5,693 bases of DNA from Kouleothrix aurantiaca (GCA_001399705.1 LJCR01000175.1:1-5693), one strand, 5' to 3'; shown: positions 1-5,473, counted from the stretch's first letter. The notes: generated from the letters alone by a model not told the origin. Numbers and translations are program-made.

Positions 1-29
1 ATCTTAGTACATATAGGGAGCTATAGACC

Positions 30-1448
30 ATGGCCATGCCTTATACAACTGCGCCTAACGAAGTGTTTATTGATGATCTGGCGCTTGCGGCGCTGCGCAT
101 CGCCCTGCCCGGGCGCATCTATACCCCCGCCCACGAAGAGTACGCTGCCGCGGTTAGCGGCTTTAGCCTGGCCGACACGATCACGCCCGACGTGGTTGTA
201 ATGGCCGAATCGGCCGCCGACGTTGTGGCAGCGGTAAACTTTGCCCGCGCGCAGGGCTTGCCGGTTGGCGTGCACGCCACTGGCCATAACTTCGGCACGT
301 CGTTTCGGGGCGGGCTGCGCGTCAACACCAGCCGCATGCAGGGTTTTAGCATCGACCCGAACGCGCAGACGGCGCGCGTCGAGGCGGGCGTGCGCTGGGG
401 CGCGGTGGTGCAGGCCGCTCACCAGCATGGCCTGGCCCCGCTGAATGGCTCGTCGCCGCTGGTGGGCGTGGTTGGCTACAGCCTGTTTGGCGGCTTTGGC
501 TGGCTGCTGCGCAAGTTTGGCGCGGCCGTCGATAGCGTGACTGCGGTGGAGCTGGTAACGGCCGACGGCCAGCTGCTGCGCGCCAGCGCCGACGAGCACG
601 CCGACCTGTTCTGGGCGCTGCGCGGCGCAAGCGGGAACTTCGGCATTGTCACCGCGCTGGAGTTCAAGCTCCACCCCGTCGGTCACATCTATGGCGGCGC
701 GATGTTCTTCCCGGTCGAGCAGGCGCGCGCGGTGTTCGACGCCTACCGCACCCTCACCGAAACCGCGCCCGATGAGCTGACGACTTCGATTGTGATGGTA
801 CGCATGCCGCCGCTGCCCGACCTGCCGCCGTTCCTGCGCGGCCGGGCGATCATCACCGTGCGCGGCGCGTTTGTGGGCGGCCCGGAAGAAGGCGCGCGCC
901 TCATGCAGCCGCTGCGCAATGTAGAAGGCTTGCTCGCCGACACCTTCCAGATGATGCCCTACAGCCAGAGCGCGAGTATCTCGAACGACCCGACCACGCC
1001 AACGCCAGTGTGGCGGCGCACCGCGATGCTGCGCGACATTTCGCCCGAGCTGGTTGATACCCTGATTGCCGTGAATGGCGCGGACAGCGCGACCCCGGTA
1101 ATGGTGCTGGAAATCCGCCATCTCGGCGGCGCGATGACGCGCGTGCCCGACCACGCAACCTCGTTCAGCCAGCGCCACGCGCCTTTCCTGATGCAAACCC
1201 TGAGCGTGATGATGTCGCCCGAGCATGCGGTTGTGGCGAAGAACAACACCCAGATTGTGAACGAAGCGATCCAGCCCTTCACCACCGGCGGCGTGCTGCC
1301 GAGCTGGCTGGGCGATGGCGACCACGGCGCCGAGCGCACGCGCGCGGGTTTCTCGCCCGGGCACTACGCGCGCCTGGCTGAGCTGAAGCAGCGCTACGAC
1401 CCGGAGAATATGTTCTGCCAGAACCACAACGTGCCGCCGAAGGCGTAG
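30..1448 (+). CDS. FAD-linked oxidoreductase, BBE (berberine bridge enzyme-like) family
   Basis: A 472-residue flavoprotein of the PCMH/VAO superfamily, which oxidises a small organic substrate with FAD and passes electrons to O2 or another acceptor. The substrate cannot be read from the sequence. The FAD-binding domain spans about residues 50-220: the conserved block GVHATGHNFG (80-89) carries His86, the usual covalent flavin histidine, followed by a VGVVGYSLFGGFG block (145-157). The substrate domain follows, and the C-terminal BBE motif LKQRYDPENMF is at 452-462. The second flavin-linking residue of bicovalent BBE enzymes, Cys in G-x-C-P, is Ser142 here (GSSP), so a single covalent bond is expected. 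The length is normal for the family. ATG at 30 is preceded by GGGAG (16-20) at 9 nt; ATG at 36 is a weaker alternative. No signal peptide is seen, so it is probably cytoplasmic. The window starts 29 nt upstream, so its promoter cannot be assessed. Confidence 0.93.
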   Translation: MAMPYTTAPNEVFIDDLALAALRIALPGRIYTPAHEEYAAAVSGFSLADTITPDVVVMAESAADVVAAVNFARAQGLPVGVHATGHNFGTSFRGGLRVNTSRMQGFSIDPNAQTARVEAGVRWGAVVQAAHQHGLAPLNGSSPLVGVVGYSLFGGFGWLLRKFGAAVDSVTAVELVTADGQLLRASADEHADLFWALRGASGNFGIVTALEFKLHPVGHIYGGAMFFPVEQARAVFDAYRTLTETAPDELTTSIVMVRMPPLPDLPPFLRGRAIITVRGAFVGGPEEGARLMQPLRNVEGLLADTFQMMPYSQSASISNDPTTPTPVWRRTAMLRDISPELVDTLIAVNGADSATPVMVLEIRHLGGAMTRVPDHATSFSQRHAPFLMQTLSVMMSPEHAVVAKNNTQIVNEAIQPFTTGGVLPSWLGDGDHGAERTRAGFSPGHYARLAELKQRYDPENMFCQNHNVPPKA

Positions 1449-1576
1449 GCCGGAATTCTTGAGCCACGGAGAACACAGAGGCCACTGAGTTTATATCAGT
1501 ATGCAGTCGGCAGGATGCAGTTGGCGTCTGTAACTCAATCGACTGACCGTCTACTACAACGAAAACGATTTGTACG
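1449..1576. other. Intergenic 3' region of the oxidoreductase gene
   Basis: This stretch is less GC-rich than the genes and holds no credible gene. An open frame from ATG 1515 runs through it into the next gene, but it crosses the terminator and promoter described below, so it is not taken as coding. It contains a period-9 repeat (1465-1489) and two near-identical 11-mers, ATGCAGTCGGC (1501-1511) and ATGCAGTTGGC (1515-1525), in direct orientation 14 nt apart. No promoter is evident before 1619. Confidence 0.6.
1465..1489 (+). repeat. Period-9 repeat, three CACnGAG units, downstream of a stop codon
   Basis: CACGGAG (1465-1471), CACAGAG (1474-1480) and CACTGAG (1483-1489) recur at exactly 9 nt. 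The tract begins 17 nt after the oxidoreductase stop and is purine-rich on the coding strand. It resembles short interspersed repeats found beside genes in many environmental bacteria (from memory). Its function is unknown. It is a diverged relative of the CAGAT-type tracts at 4187, 4324 and 5441. Confidence 0.7.
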
Positions 1577-1612
1577 GCGGGCATGGGGCGCAAGCTCTGT
1601 GCCCGCTTCTTT
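1577..1612 (+). terminator. Intrinsic terminator with GCAA tetraloop
   Basis: A 13-bp stem pairs 1577-1589 with 1594-1606. The outer seven pairs (GCGGGCA/TGCCCGC) are perfect and the inner pairs include three G-U. It is closed by a GCAA (GNRA) tetraloop at 1590-1593 and followed by a pyrimidine tail, TTCTTTGT. It most likely ends the oxidoreductase transcript about 130-160 nt after the stop codon and insulates the next promoter. Confidence 0.8.
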
Positions 1613-1618
1613 GTACTC

Positions 1619-1647
1619 TTGCAAACTTACCCAACATCGGTTATACT
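1619..1647 (+). promoter_or_regulatory. Sigma70-like promoter for the small protein and antiporter
   Basis: The -35 box is TTGCAA (1619-1624, 4/6 to TTGACA), then a 17-nt spacer, then the -10 box TATACT (1642-1647, 5/6 to TATAAT). Initiation is expected near 1654, giving a leader of about 44 nt to the ATG at 1698. It lies directly after the terminator and overlaps the inverted repeat at 1623-1663, which makes a regulated promoter plausible. Confidence 0.6.
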
Positions 1648-1663
1648 GCCGTTGGGTAAGTTT
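1623..1663. promoter_or_regulatory. Perfect 13-bp-arm inverted repeat, candidate operator
   Basis: AAACTTACCCAAC (1623-1635) and its exact reverse complement GTTGGGTAAGTTT (1651-1663) flank 15 nt. The left arm lies mostly between the -35 and -10 boxes and the right arm covers the expected transcription start, so a protein bound here would block RNA polymerase. A hairpin reading is possible, since the right arm is followed by one more T. However, the left arm would not be transcribed from the overlapping promoter, so a DNA operator is preferred. The regulator is not identified. Confidence 0.6.
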
Positions 1664-1685
1664 TAAGAATTCAAGCACTGGAGCT

Positions 1686-1690
1686 AAGGG
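1686..1690 (+). promoter_or_regulatory. Ribosome binding site fixing the start at 1698
   Basis: AAGGG lies 7 nt before ATG 1698. Together with the promoter at 1619-1647, it favours this start over the in-frame ATG at 1515, which would add 61 residues encoded across the terminator and promoter. Confidence 0.6.
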
Positions 1691-1697
1691 CACTGCG

Positions 1698-2033
1698 ATG
1701 TCCGCTAGAACACCAAGCGTTGAAGGAGGCGCGCTGCACCTGCACGGCGCAGGTGCTATTGCGCTCGGCAGCCCGGAATGGTTCACCTGGCTGGCCGACG
1801 ATACACACCACAGTTTTCATTTTGCTGGCGCGGCGGGCGGCTTTACTGCCCGCAAGGAACGCAAGCAGCGCGGGCAGTGGTACTGGGTGGCCTACCGGCA
1901 GGCCCACTGCAAGCTGCACAAGGTCTACCTCGGCAAAACCGAAATGCTGAGCGAGGCGCACCTTCACGCCGCCGACCTTGCGCTGGGTGCGGCCTGCGCG
2001 CCGCCCGCCGAAGCGGAAAACAGCGGGCAGTAG
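1698..2033 (+). CDS. Small protein resembling the N-terminal domain of Chloroflexota LuxR/MalT-type regulators
   Basis: A 111-residue soluble protein with no signal peptide or membrane segment. Residues 24-96 hold its recognisable core: GSPEWFTWLAD (24-34), an aromatic strand SFHFAG (39-44), GGFTARKERKQRG (47-59), WYWVAYR (61-67) and KVYLGKTEMLSEAHLHAA (75-92). From memory, this aromatic/basic pattern occurs at the N terminus of large LuxR/MalT-type regulators in Chloroflexota, where its role is not defined. Here it stands alone, without ATPase, TPR or helix-turn-helix parts. The basic strand-rich middle would suit nucleic-acid binding, but that is inference. The C-terminal tail (about 98-111) is Ala/Pro/Glu-rich and probably disordered. 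It is first behind an operator-like promoter and 92 nt before the antiporter gene, with no terminator between, so co-transcription and perhaps autoregulation are plausible. The molecular function is unknown. Confidence 0.75.
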   Translation: MSARTPSVEGGALHLHGAGAIALGSPEWFTWLADDTHHSFHFAGAAGGFTARKERKQRGQWYWVAYRQAHCKLHKVYLGKTEMLSEAHLHAADLALGAACAPPAEAENSGQ

Positions 2034-2077
2034 TCAGCCGGCGCTGGGCAGTGGCCACGCCTAAACCCCACGAATGC

Positions 2078-2093
2078 TGCGCCGATCGGCGCA
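2078..2093. promoter_or_regulatory. Perfect 16-bp palindrome upstream of the antiporter gene
   Basis: TGCGCCGATCGGCGCA is fully self-complementary and ends 32 nt before the antiporter ATG. It could be an operator, or in RNA a 6-bp stem with a GATC loop acting as an attenuator. No T-run follows, so it is not a standard terminator, and no good -35/-10 pair was found around it. GC-rich palindromes of this size can arise by chance in such DNA. Confidence 0.4.
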
Positions 2094-2125
2094 CCTGAAT
2101 ACGAGCAAACACAAGGAGGGGGAGC

Positions 2126-3865
2126 ATGCACCATAACCTCGCATTACTCACCAACATCACCGCCGCGCTGATCGCGGCCTTTGCCGGCGGCTACCTTGCG
2201 CGCAAGCTGGGCCTGCCCTCGCTGGTGGGCTACCTGCTGGGCGGGCTGGCGATTGGCCCGTTCACGCCCGGCTTCATCGGCGACACCGAAGACATCAGCC
2301 AGCTCGCCGAGATGGGCGTGATCTTCATGATGTTTGGCGTCGGCCTGCATTTTTCGCTGAAAGACCTGTGGAACGTGCGGCGGATCGCCATTCCCGGCGC
2401 GCTGCTGCAAATGCTGATCGCCACTGGCCTCGGGCTGGGGCTGGCCCTGCTGTGGGGCTGGTCGCTTGGTGCGGGGCTGGTGCTGGGCCTGGCCATCTCA
2501 ATCGCCAGCACGGTCGTGCTGCTGCGCGGGTTGGTGGACCAGGGGCTGCTGAATAGCTCGCACGGCCAGGTGGCGGTTGGCTGGCTGGTGCTGGAAGACC
2601 TGGCGACGATCGCGATTCTGGTGCTGCTGCCGGCGCTGCTGGGCGGTGGCGCGGGCAACCCCTGGCTCAACGCGGGCTGGGCCATCCTGCAAACGGGTAT
2701 TTTCGTCGGCCTGATGCTCCTGATTGGCGCAAAGCTGATGCCCTGGCTGCTGATGCGCATCGCGCACACCCGCTCGCGCGAGCTGTTCATTCTGGCGGTG
2801 GTGGCGCTGGCGCTGGGCACGGCCCTGGCCGCGACCGAGTTCTTTGGTGTGTCGCTGGCGCTGGGCGCGTTTCTGGCCGGCATGGTGATCGGCGAGTCGG
2901 ATGTGAGCCACCAGGTTGGCGCGGAAGTTCTGCCGTTCCGCGATATTTTCGCGGTGCTGTTCTTTGTGTCGGTGGGCATGCTGGTGAACCCGGCCGCGCT
3001 GTGGGCGAACATCGGGCATGTGCTGGCGCTCACTGCGCTGATTGTGGTGGGCAAGGCGGTCTTCACGCTGCTGCTGGGCTTCGTGCTGCCCGCGCCCGCG
3101 CATACTATGCTGGTGGTGGCGGCTGGCCTGAGTCAGATCGGCGAGTTCTCATTTATTGTTGGGCAGTCGGGCGTGGCGCTGGGCGTGCTCTCGCAGGAGC
3201 AGTACGGCCTGATCCTCGCAAGCGCGCTGCTGGCGATTGTGGTAAACCCGCTTCTGTTCCGCGCCATTCCCTGGGCCGAGCGCCAGCTCAGGCGCGCGCC
3301 GGCGCTGTGGCGGCGGCTCGACCATAGCGTGCCGATGCCCGCGCCGAACACGCACGGCCTGGAAGATCATGTTGTGGTGGTGGGCTATGGCCGCGTCGGC
3401 GAGCATATTGTGCATGTCTTGCAGGAGCTAAAAGTGCCGCATCTGGTGGTCGAGCGCGATGCGGCGCGGGCAGCCGAATTCCAGCGCGCCGGCACGCCCA
3501 CGCTGTTTGGCGATGCGGCGAATTCCGAGCTGCTGACGCACGCCGGGCTGGGGCGCGCTCGCGCGCTGGTGGTGACGATTCCCGATGAGACGGCTGCCGA
3601 GCTGGTGGTAGTGGCGGCGCGCGAACCTTGCGCCCGAGCTTCCGATTGTGGCGCGCGCTGCAACGGGCGAGGGTGTGCGGCGGCTGGCGCGCTATGGGGC
3701 GCAGAATGTCATTCAGCCCGAGCTGGAAGGTGGGCTGGAAGTGCTGCGCCATACGCTGCTGGCGCTTGGCTACCCGCAGCTGCACGTGCAGCGCTACGCC
3801 GACGCGGTGCGCAACGACGCCTACGACATCACTGTCACGACGCCGGCCGAGCGGCAGACGCTTGA
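2126..3865 (+). CDS. CPA2-family cation/proton antiporter (Kef/YbaL-like), frame broken near its C terminus
   Basis: As read, the frame gives 579 residues. Residues 1-499 are a typical inner-membrane monovalent cation:proton antiporter, probably K+/H+: a hydrophobic transporter domain (about 5-385) with GYLLGGLAIGP (35-45), membrane carboxylates in LVLEDLA (154-160; Asp158 matches the CPA2 ion-binding Asp) and GLSQIGEFSF (334-343). It is followed by an RCK/TrkA-N nucleotide-binding domain from about 414, with VVVGYGRVG (417-425), an acidic VVERD turn (441-445) and FGDAAN (461-466). After Arg499 the frame is lost: the last 80 residues are an Ala/Arg/Cys-rich sequence unlike any RCK domain, while the true continuation lies in the next frame. 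The start is well fixed by AGGAGG (2114-2119), 6 nt before ATG. Kef-type RCK domains sense nucleotide or thiol ligands to gate efflux. It is probably co-transcribed with the small gene upstream. The YbaL-like assignment within CPA2 is less certain than the family. Confidence 0.88.
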   Translation: MHHNLALLTNITAALIAAFAGGYLARKLGLPSLVGYLLGGLAIGPFTPGFIGDTEDISQLAEMGVIFMMFGVGLHFSLKDLWNVRRIAIPGALLQMLIATGLGLGLALLWGWSLGAGLVLGLAISIASTVVLLRGLVDQGLLNSSHGQVAVGWLVLEDLATIAILVLLPALLGGGAGNPWLNAGWAILQTGIFVGLMLLIGAKLMPWLLMRIAHTRSRELFILAVVALALGTALAATEFFGVSLALGAFLAGMVIGESDVSHQVGAEVLPFRDIFAVLFFVSVGMLVNPAALWANIGHVLALTALIVVGKAVFTLLLGFVLPAPAHTMLVVAAGLSQIGEFSFIVGQSGVALGVLSQEQYGLILASALLAIVVNPLLFRAIPWAERQLRRAPALWRRLDHSVPMPAPNTHGLEDHVVVVGYGRVGEHIVHVLQELKVPHLVVERDAARAAEFQRAGTPTLFGDAANSELLTHAGLGRARALVVTIPDETAAELVVVAAREPCARASDCGARCNGRGCAAAGALWGAECHSARAGRWAGSAAPYAAGAWLPAAARAALRRRGAQRRLRHHCHDAGRAADA

Positions 3866-4175
3866 CGACCTGATGGCGACAGTGCGCGGGATGGAGATTG
3901 CATGGCACGCGCTGCCGGCAAGCAGCCCGCTGGTTGGGCGCACGCTGGCCGAAACCGACCTGCGCGCCCACACTGGCGCCTCGGTGCTCGGGCTGGTGGG
4001 CGAAGGGCGCGTGCTGGCCAACCCAAAGTCGAGCACAGTGTTTGCGGCGGGCGATCTGCTGGGCTTGCTGGGCGACGCGGGGCAGGTCGCGGCGGCGACG
4101 CAGGTGTTGCTAACCGCGCCGTTTTCACCATCGCGCCAGCCAGCCGAAGGCGCGCCGCTGATTGCCCCGGCGTAG
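3624..4175 (+). pseudogene. C-terminal RCK module of the same antiporter, displaced by a one-base frameshift
   Basis: In the frame starting AAC at 3624, the protein continues smoothly from Arg499: NLAPELPIVARAATGEG, then RRLARYGAQNVIQPELEGG, which is how a TrkA-N domain normally ends. A linker and a TrkA-C (RCK_C) domain follow, about residues 593-662 of the repaired protein, with SPLVGRTLAETDLR, GASVLGLVGEG and FAAGDLLGLLG. Dropping one G at 3623 joins the parts into a 682-residue protein of normal Kef/YbaL-like architecture. Without repair this segment has only a GTG at 3648 as a possible start, with no good ribosome site, so it is unlikely to be an independent gene. Its reading frame shows no other stops or decay, which points to a sequencing error or a very recent mutation. 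The stop is TAG, immediately followed by a second TAG. Confidence 0.8.
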
Positions 4176-4186
4176 TAGTCAATCAT

Positions 4187-4213
4187 CCACAGATGACGCA
4201 GATTACGCAGATT
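4187..4213 (+). repeat. Period-9 CAGAT repeat after the antiporter stop
   Basis: The tract begins 12 nt or less after the tandem TAG stops and contains CACAGATGA followed by two exact tandem copies of ACGCAGATT (4196-4204 and 4205-4213). It lies in the sense orientation of the antiporter gene. It matches the tract at 4324-4339, read on the other strand, across a 14-base core. Confidence 0.8.
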
Positions 4214-4323
4214 TGGAATGCCGCTTTGAAATCTACTCAGGATGTGCATTTAGCGCACCCTTCGATACGGCCTGCGGCCTACTCAGGATGCGCGTGCACA
4301 GTATTTACCCCGAGCCGCCTGTT

Positions 4324-4339
4324 ATCTGCGTCATCTGGG
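4324..4339 (-). repeat. CAGAT-type repeat after the SDR gene stop
   Basis: On the minus strand, CCCAGATGACGCAGAT begins 16 nt after the SDR stop codon (4356-4358), again in the sense orientation of its gene. It is the reverse complement of most of the antiporter tract at 4190-4203, so the two form inverted arms around the convergent spacer. Confidence 0.75.
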
Positions 4340-4355
4340 GATTATCGATCCTCTT

Positions 4356-5300
4356 CTATACTGCCCGCTCCGCGTATGTGCCCGTCAGGCTGGGATGCTT
4401 TGGTGCCCAGCCAAGCTCGCGCCTGGCTTTGGCGTTCGACGCGCCGCGCACCTCGGTCATCATGATCGTCACCACCTCGCCGCCCAGCAGCCGGCCCAGC
4501 CAGAGCGGCATGCGCCGGGGCGGCTTCGCGCCAATCGCCTGTGCCAGCGCCGGCAGCCATTCCGCCGCGCGGGCCGGCTCGTCGTCCACAATGTTGTAGA
4601 TGCCGGGCCGCCCGTGTTCCAGCGCGGCCAAGGTGGCCTCAGCCGCATCGGCGATATGGATAAACGACCAGACCCCGCCGCCGTCGCCGATCAGCGGGAA
4701 CATGCGCTTGCGAATCGCCTCCATGTGCTCGCTGCCCGGCCCGTCGAGCGAGGTGCCCGGCCCGTAGAAGCCGCCATAGCGCAGCACAATGCCCTCGGCC
4801 CAACCCGCGCCAGTGACCGCATCCTCAAGGTGGCGCAGGGCGGCCAGGCCATCGCGCACCGCCGCGGGCGGGTTCGGGTCGAATGGCTCATCTTCGCCCT
4901 TGACCAGCGCGCCCACGCGGGCATAGGGCCAGCCGGCGTAGCTTTGCGCCAAAAAGCGCCGCACGCCAGCCGCGCGCCCGGCAGCCAGCAGATTGTCGGT
5001 GCCCTCGGTGCGCAGCCGGTTGGTCTGCGCGAAGGCGCGGTCGAAGTGGCGCATGTCGAGCTGGCCCGAAAGAGCGGTCAGCTCGTGGATAATTGCGTCG
5101 GGACGCGCTTCTGCTACGGCGCGCATGACCTGCTCGCGGTCGAGCGCGTCGGCGAGCACGGGCGTCGCGCCCATGGCGCGCAGGGCCTCGCGCTTCGCCT
5201 CGGTGCGCGTCATTCCAACCACGCTGTGCCCGGCGGCGACCAATCGTGGCACAAGCTGTTTCCCAAGCGCGCCCGTGGCGCCGGCAACAAACACATTCAT
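4356..5300 (-). CDS. NAD(P)-dependent epimerase/dehydratase-family (SDR) protein
   Basis: A 314-residue cytosolic Rossmann-fold protein of the extended or atypical SDR group, likely an NAD(P)-dependent oxidoreductase, epimerase or dehydratase of unknown substrate. The dinucleotide motif GATGALG is at residues 7-13, after a short first strand (MNVFVA). D51 in VLADALD probably contacts the adenine, HELTAL is at 72-77, and LRYGGFYGPG (173-182) and WSFIHIADAA (211-220) are family landmarks. The usual YxxxK pair is not seen: SYAGWP (120-125) lacks the Lys, so catalysis may differ or the protein may be a binding or regulatory SDR. The C terminus normally ends near GW-x-P-x-x-PSW-R-x-G-F, but here it reads GWAPKHPSLTG and stops 14 residues after GWAP begins, which is atypical. 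The start is supported by AAAGGAG (5307-5313), 6 nt before ATG. A terminator separates it from the P450 gene upstream, so it probably has its own promoter in 5301-5365, where no clear -35/-10 pair was found. Confidence 0.9.
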   Translation of the reverse strand: MNVFVAGATGALGKQLVPRLVAAGHSVVGMTRTEAKREALRAMGATPVLADALDREQVMRAVAEARPDAIIHELTALSGQLDMRHFDRAFAQTNRLRTEGTDNLLAAGRAAGVRRFLAQSYAGWPYARVGALVKGEDEPFDPNPPAAVRDGLAALRHLEDAVTGAGWAEGIVLRYGGFYGPGTSLDGPGSEHMEAIRKRMFPLIGDGGGVWSFIHIADAAEATLAALEHGRPGIYNIVDDEPARAAEWLPALAQAIGAKPPRRMPLWLGRLLGGEVVTIMMTEVRGASNAKARRELGWAPKHPSLTGTYAERAV

Positions 5301-5365
5301 GGTTCGCTCCTTTCAATTGGCTCGCATAATTGACGAGACAGCCGGCGCGCCTGTGACAATGCAAA

Positions 5366-5392
5366 GGCGCGAGCAGAATTTCTGCTCGCGCC
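5366..5392 (-). terminator. Intrinsic terminator of the P450 gene
   Basis: An 11-bp perfect GC-rich stem pairs 5366-5376 with 5382-5392 around the loop AATTT; two further A-T pairs are possible. On the minus strand it is followed by TTTGCATTGT, a weak U-rich tail. It lies 81 nt beyond the P450 stop codon and before the SDR ribosome site, so it probably ends the P450 transcript. The plus-strand side lacks a T-run. Confidence 0.65.
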
Positions 5393-5440
5393 GCAAACTC
5401 ACGCGCTGGTTTCCATCATCGGGCGATTGCAAAGAGCTGT

Positions 5441-5460
5441 GCAATCTGCGCAATCTGTTG
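5441..5460 (-). repeat. Period-9 CAGATTGC repeat after the P450 stop
   Basis: On the minus strand, two copies of CAGATTGC (5450-5457 and 5441-5448) recur at 9 nt, preceded by CAA and starting 13 nt after the P450 stop. This is the same orientation and spacing relative to its gene as the tracts at 4187 and 4324, with a close CGCAGATT unit. The adjacent GATTGCA (5425-5431) and TGCAATC (5440-5446) could form a 7-bp hairpin overlapping the repeat. Confidence 0.7.
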
Positions 5461-5473
5461 ATTTCTTGCCCGC

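Larger units (their letters stand above)
4176..4355. other. Repeat-rich spacer between convergent genes
   Basis: This 180-nt spacer separates the antiporter (+) and SDR (-) genes and codes for nothing credible. Imperfect inverted arms 4181-4206 and 4321-4346 match at 22 of 26 positions, with a 14-base perfect core (CAGATGACGCAGAT, 4190-4203 and 4324-4337). Inside lie a 12-base direct repeat, CTACTCAGGATG (4233-4244 and 4279-4290), and a palindromic GGCC-TGC-GGCC core (4269-4279). The 4257-4290 stretch resembles a common interspersed palindromic element (from memory). The arms could form a bidirectional terminator in read-through RNA, or the whole may be a small repeat cassette. No classic hairpin plus T-run is seen. 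Confidence 0.65.

Noticed and set aside
21..1427. Long open frame (468 codons) on the minus strand opposite the FAD oxidoreductase
   Set aside because: It is low-complexity His/Arg/Ala/Gln-rich, has no recognisable domain, and mirrors the third-position GC bias of the real gene on the plus strand.
1279..1593. 104-codon minus-strand frame reaching into the first spacer
   Set aside because: Most of it is antisense to the oxidoreductase C terminus, it crosses the repeat tract, and no homology or ribosome site is apparent.
1515..1697. N-terminal extension of the small protein from ATG 1515
   Set aside because: This stretch contains the terminator hairpin, promoter and operator-like repeat, and the extension is not family-like; ATG 1698 has its own AAGGG site.
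2230..3066. 278-codon minus-strand open frame within the antiporter gene
   Set aside because: It is Ser/Thr/Pro/Arg-rich antisense of a membrane-protein gene, with no domain or ribosome site.
3611..3650. Programmed ribosomal frameshifting in the antiporter
   Set aside because: Skipping one base forward would be needed at CGC-GAA, which is not a recognised slippery site and has no obvious in-frame stop or pausing element next to it.
3648..4175. Independent TrkA-like gene starting at GTG 3648
   Set aside because: It would begin in the middle of a TrkA-N domain and lacks a ribosome site; the frameshift explanation restores a complete known architecture.
4395..5333. 312-codon plus-strand open frame opposite the SDR gene
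   Set aside because: The minus strand encodes a clear Rossmann-fold protein with a good ribosome site; the plus frame is Ala/Arg/Gly/Gln-rich and matches nothing.
5301..5365. Promoter for the SDR gene on the minus strand
   Set aside because: TTGTCA (5354-5359) and AATTAT (5326-5331) are present but 22 nt apart, too far for a normal sigma70 promoter, so none is annotated.
1465..5460. CRISPR array
   Set aside because: The period-9 tracts are much too short and have no 30-40-nt spacers or cas genes; they are simple short repeats.
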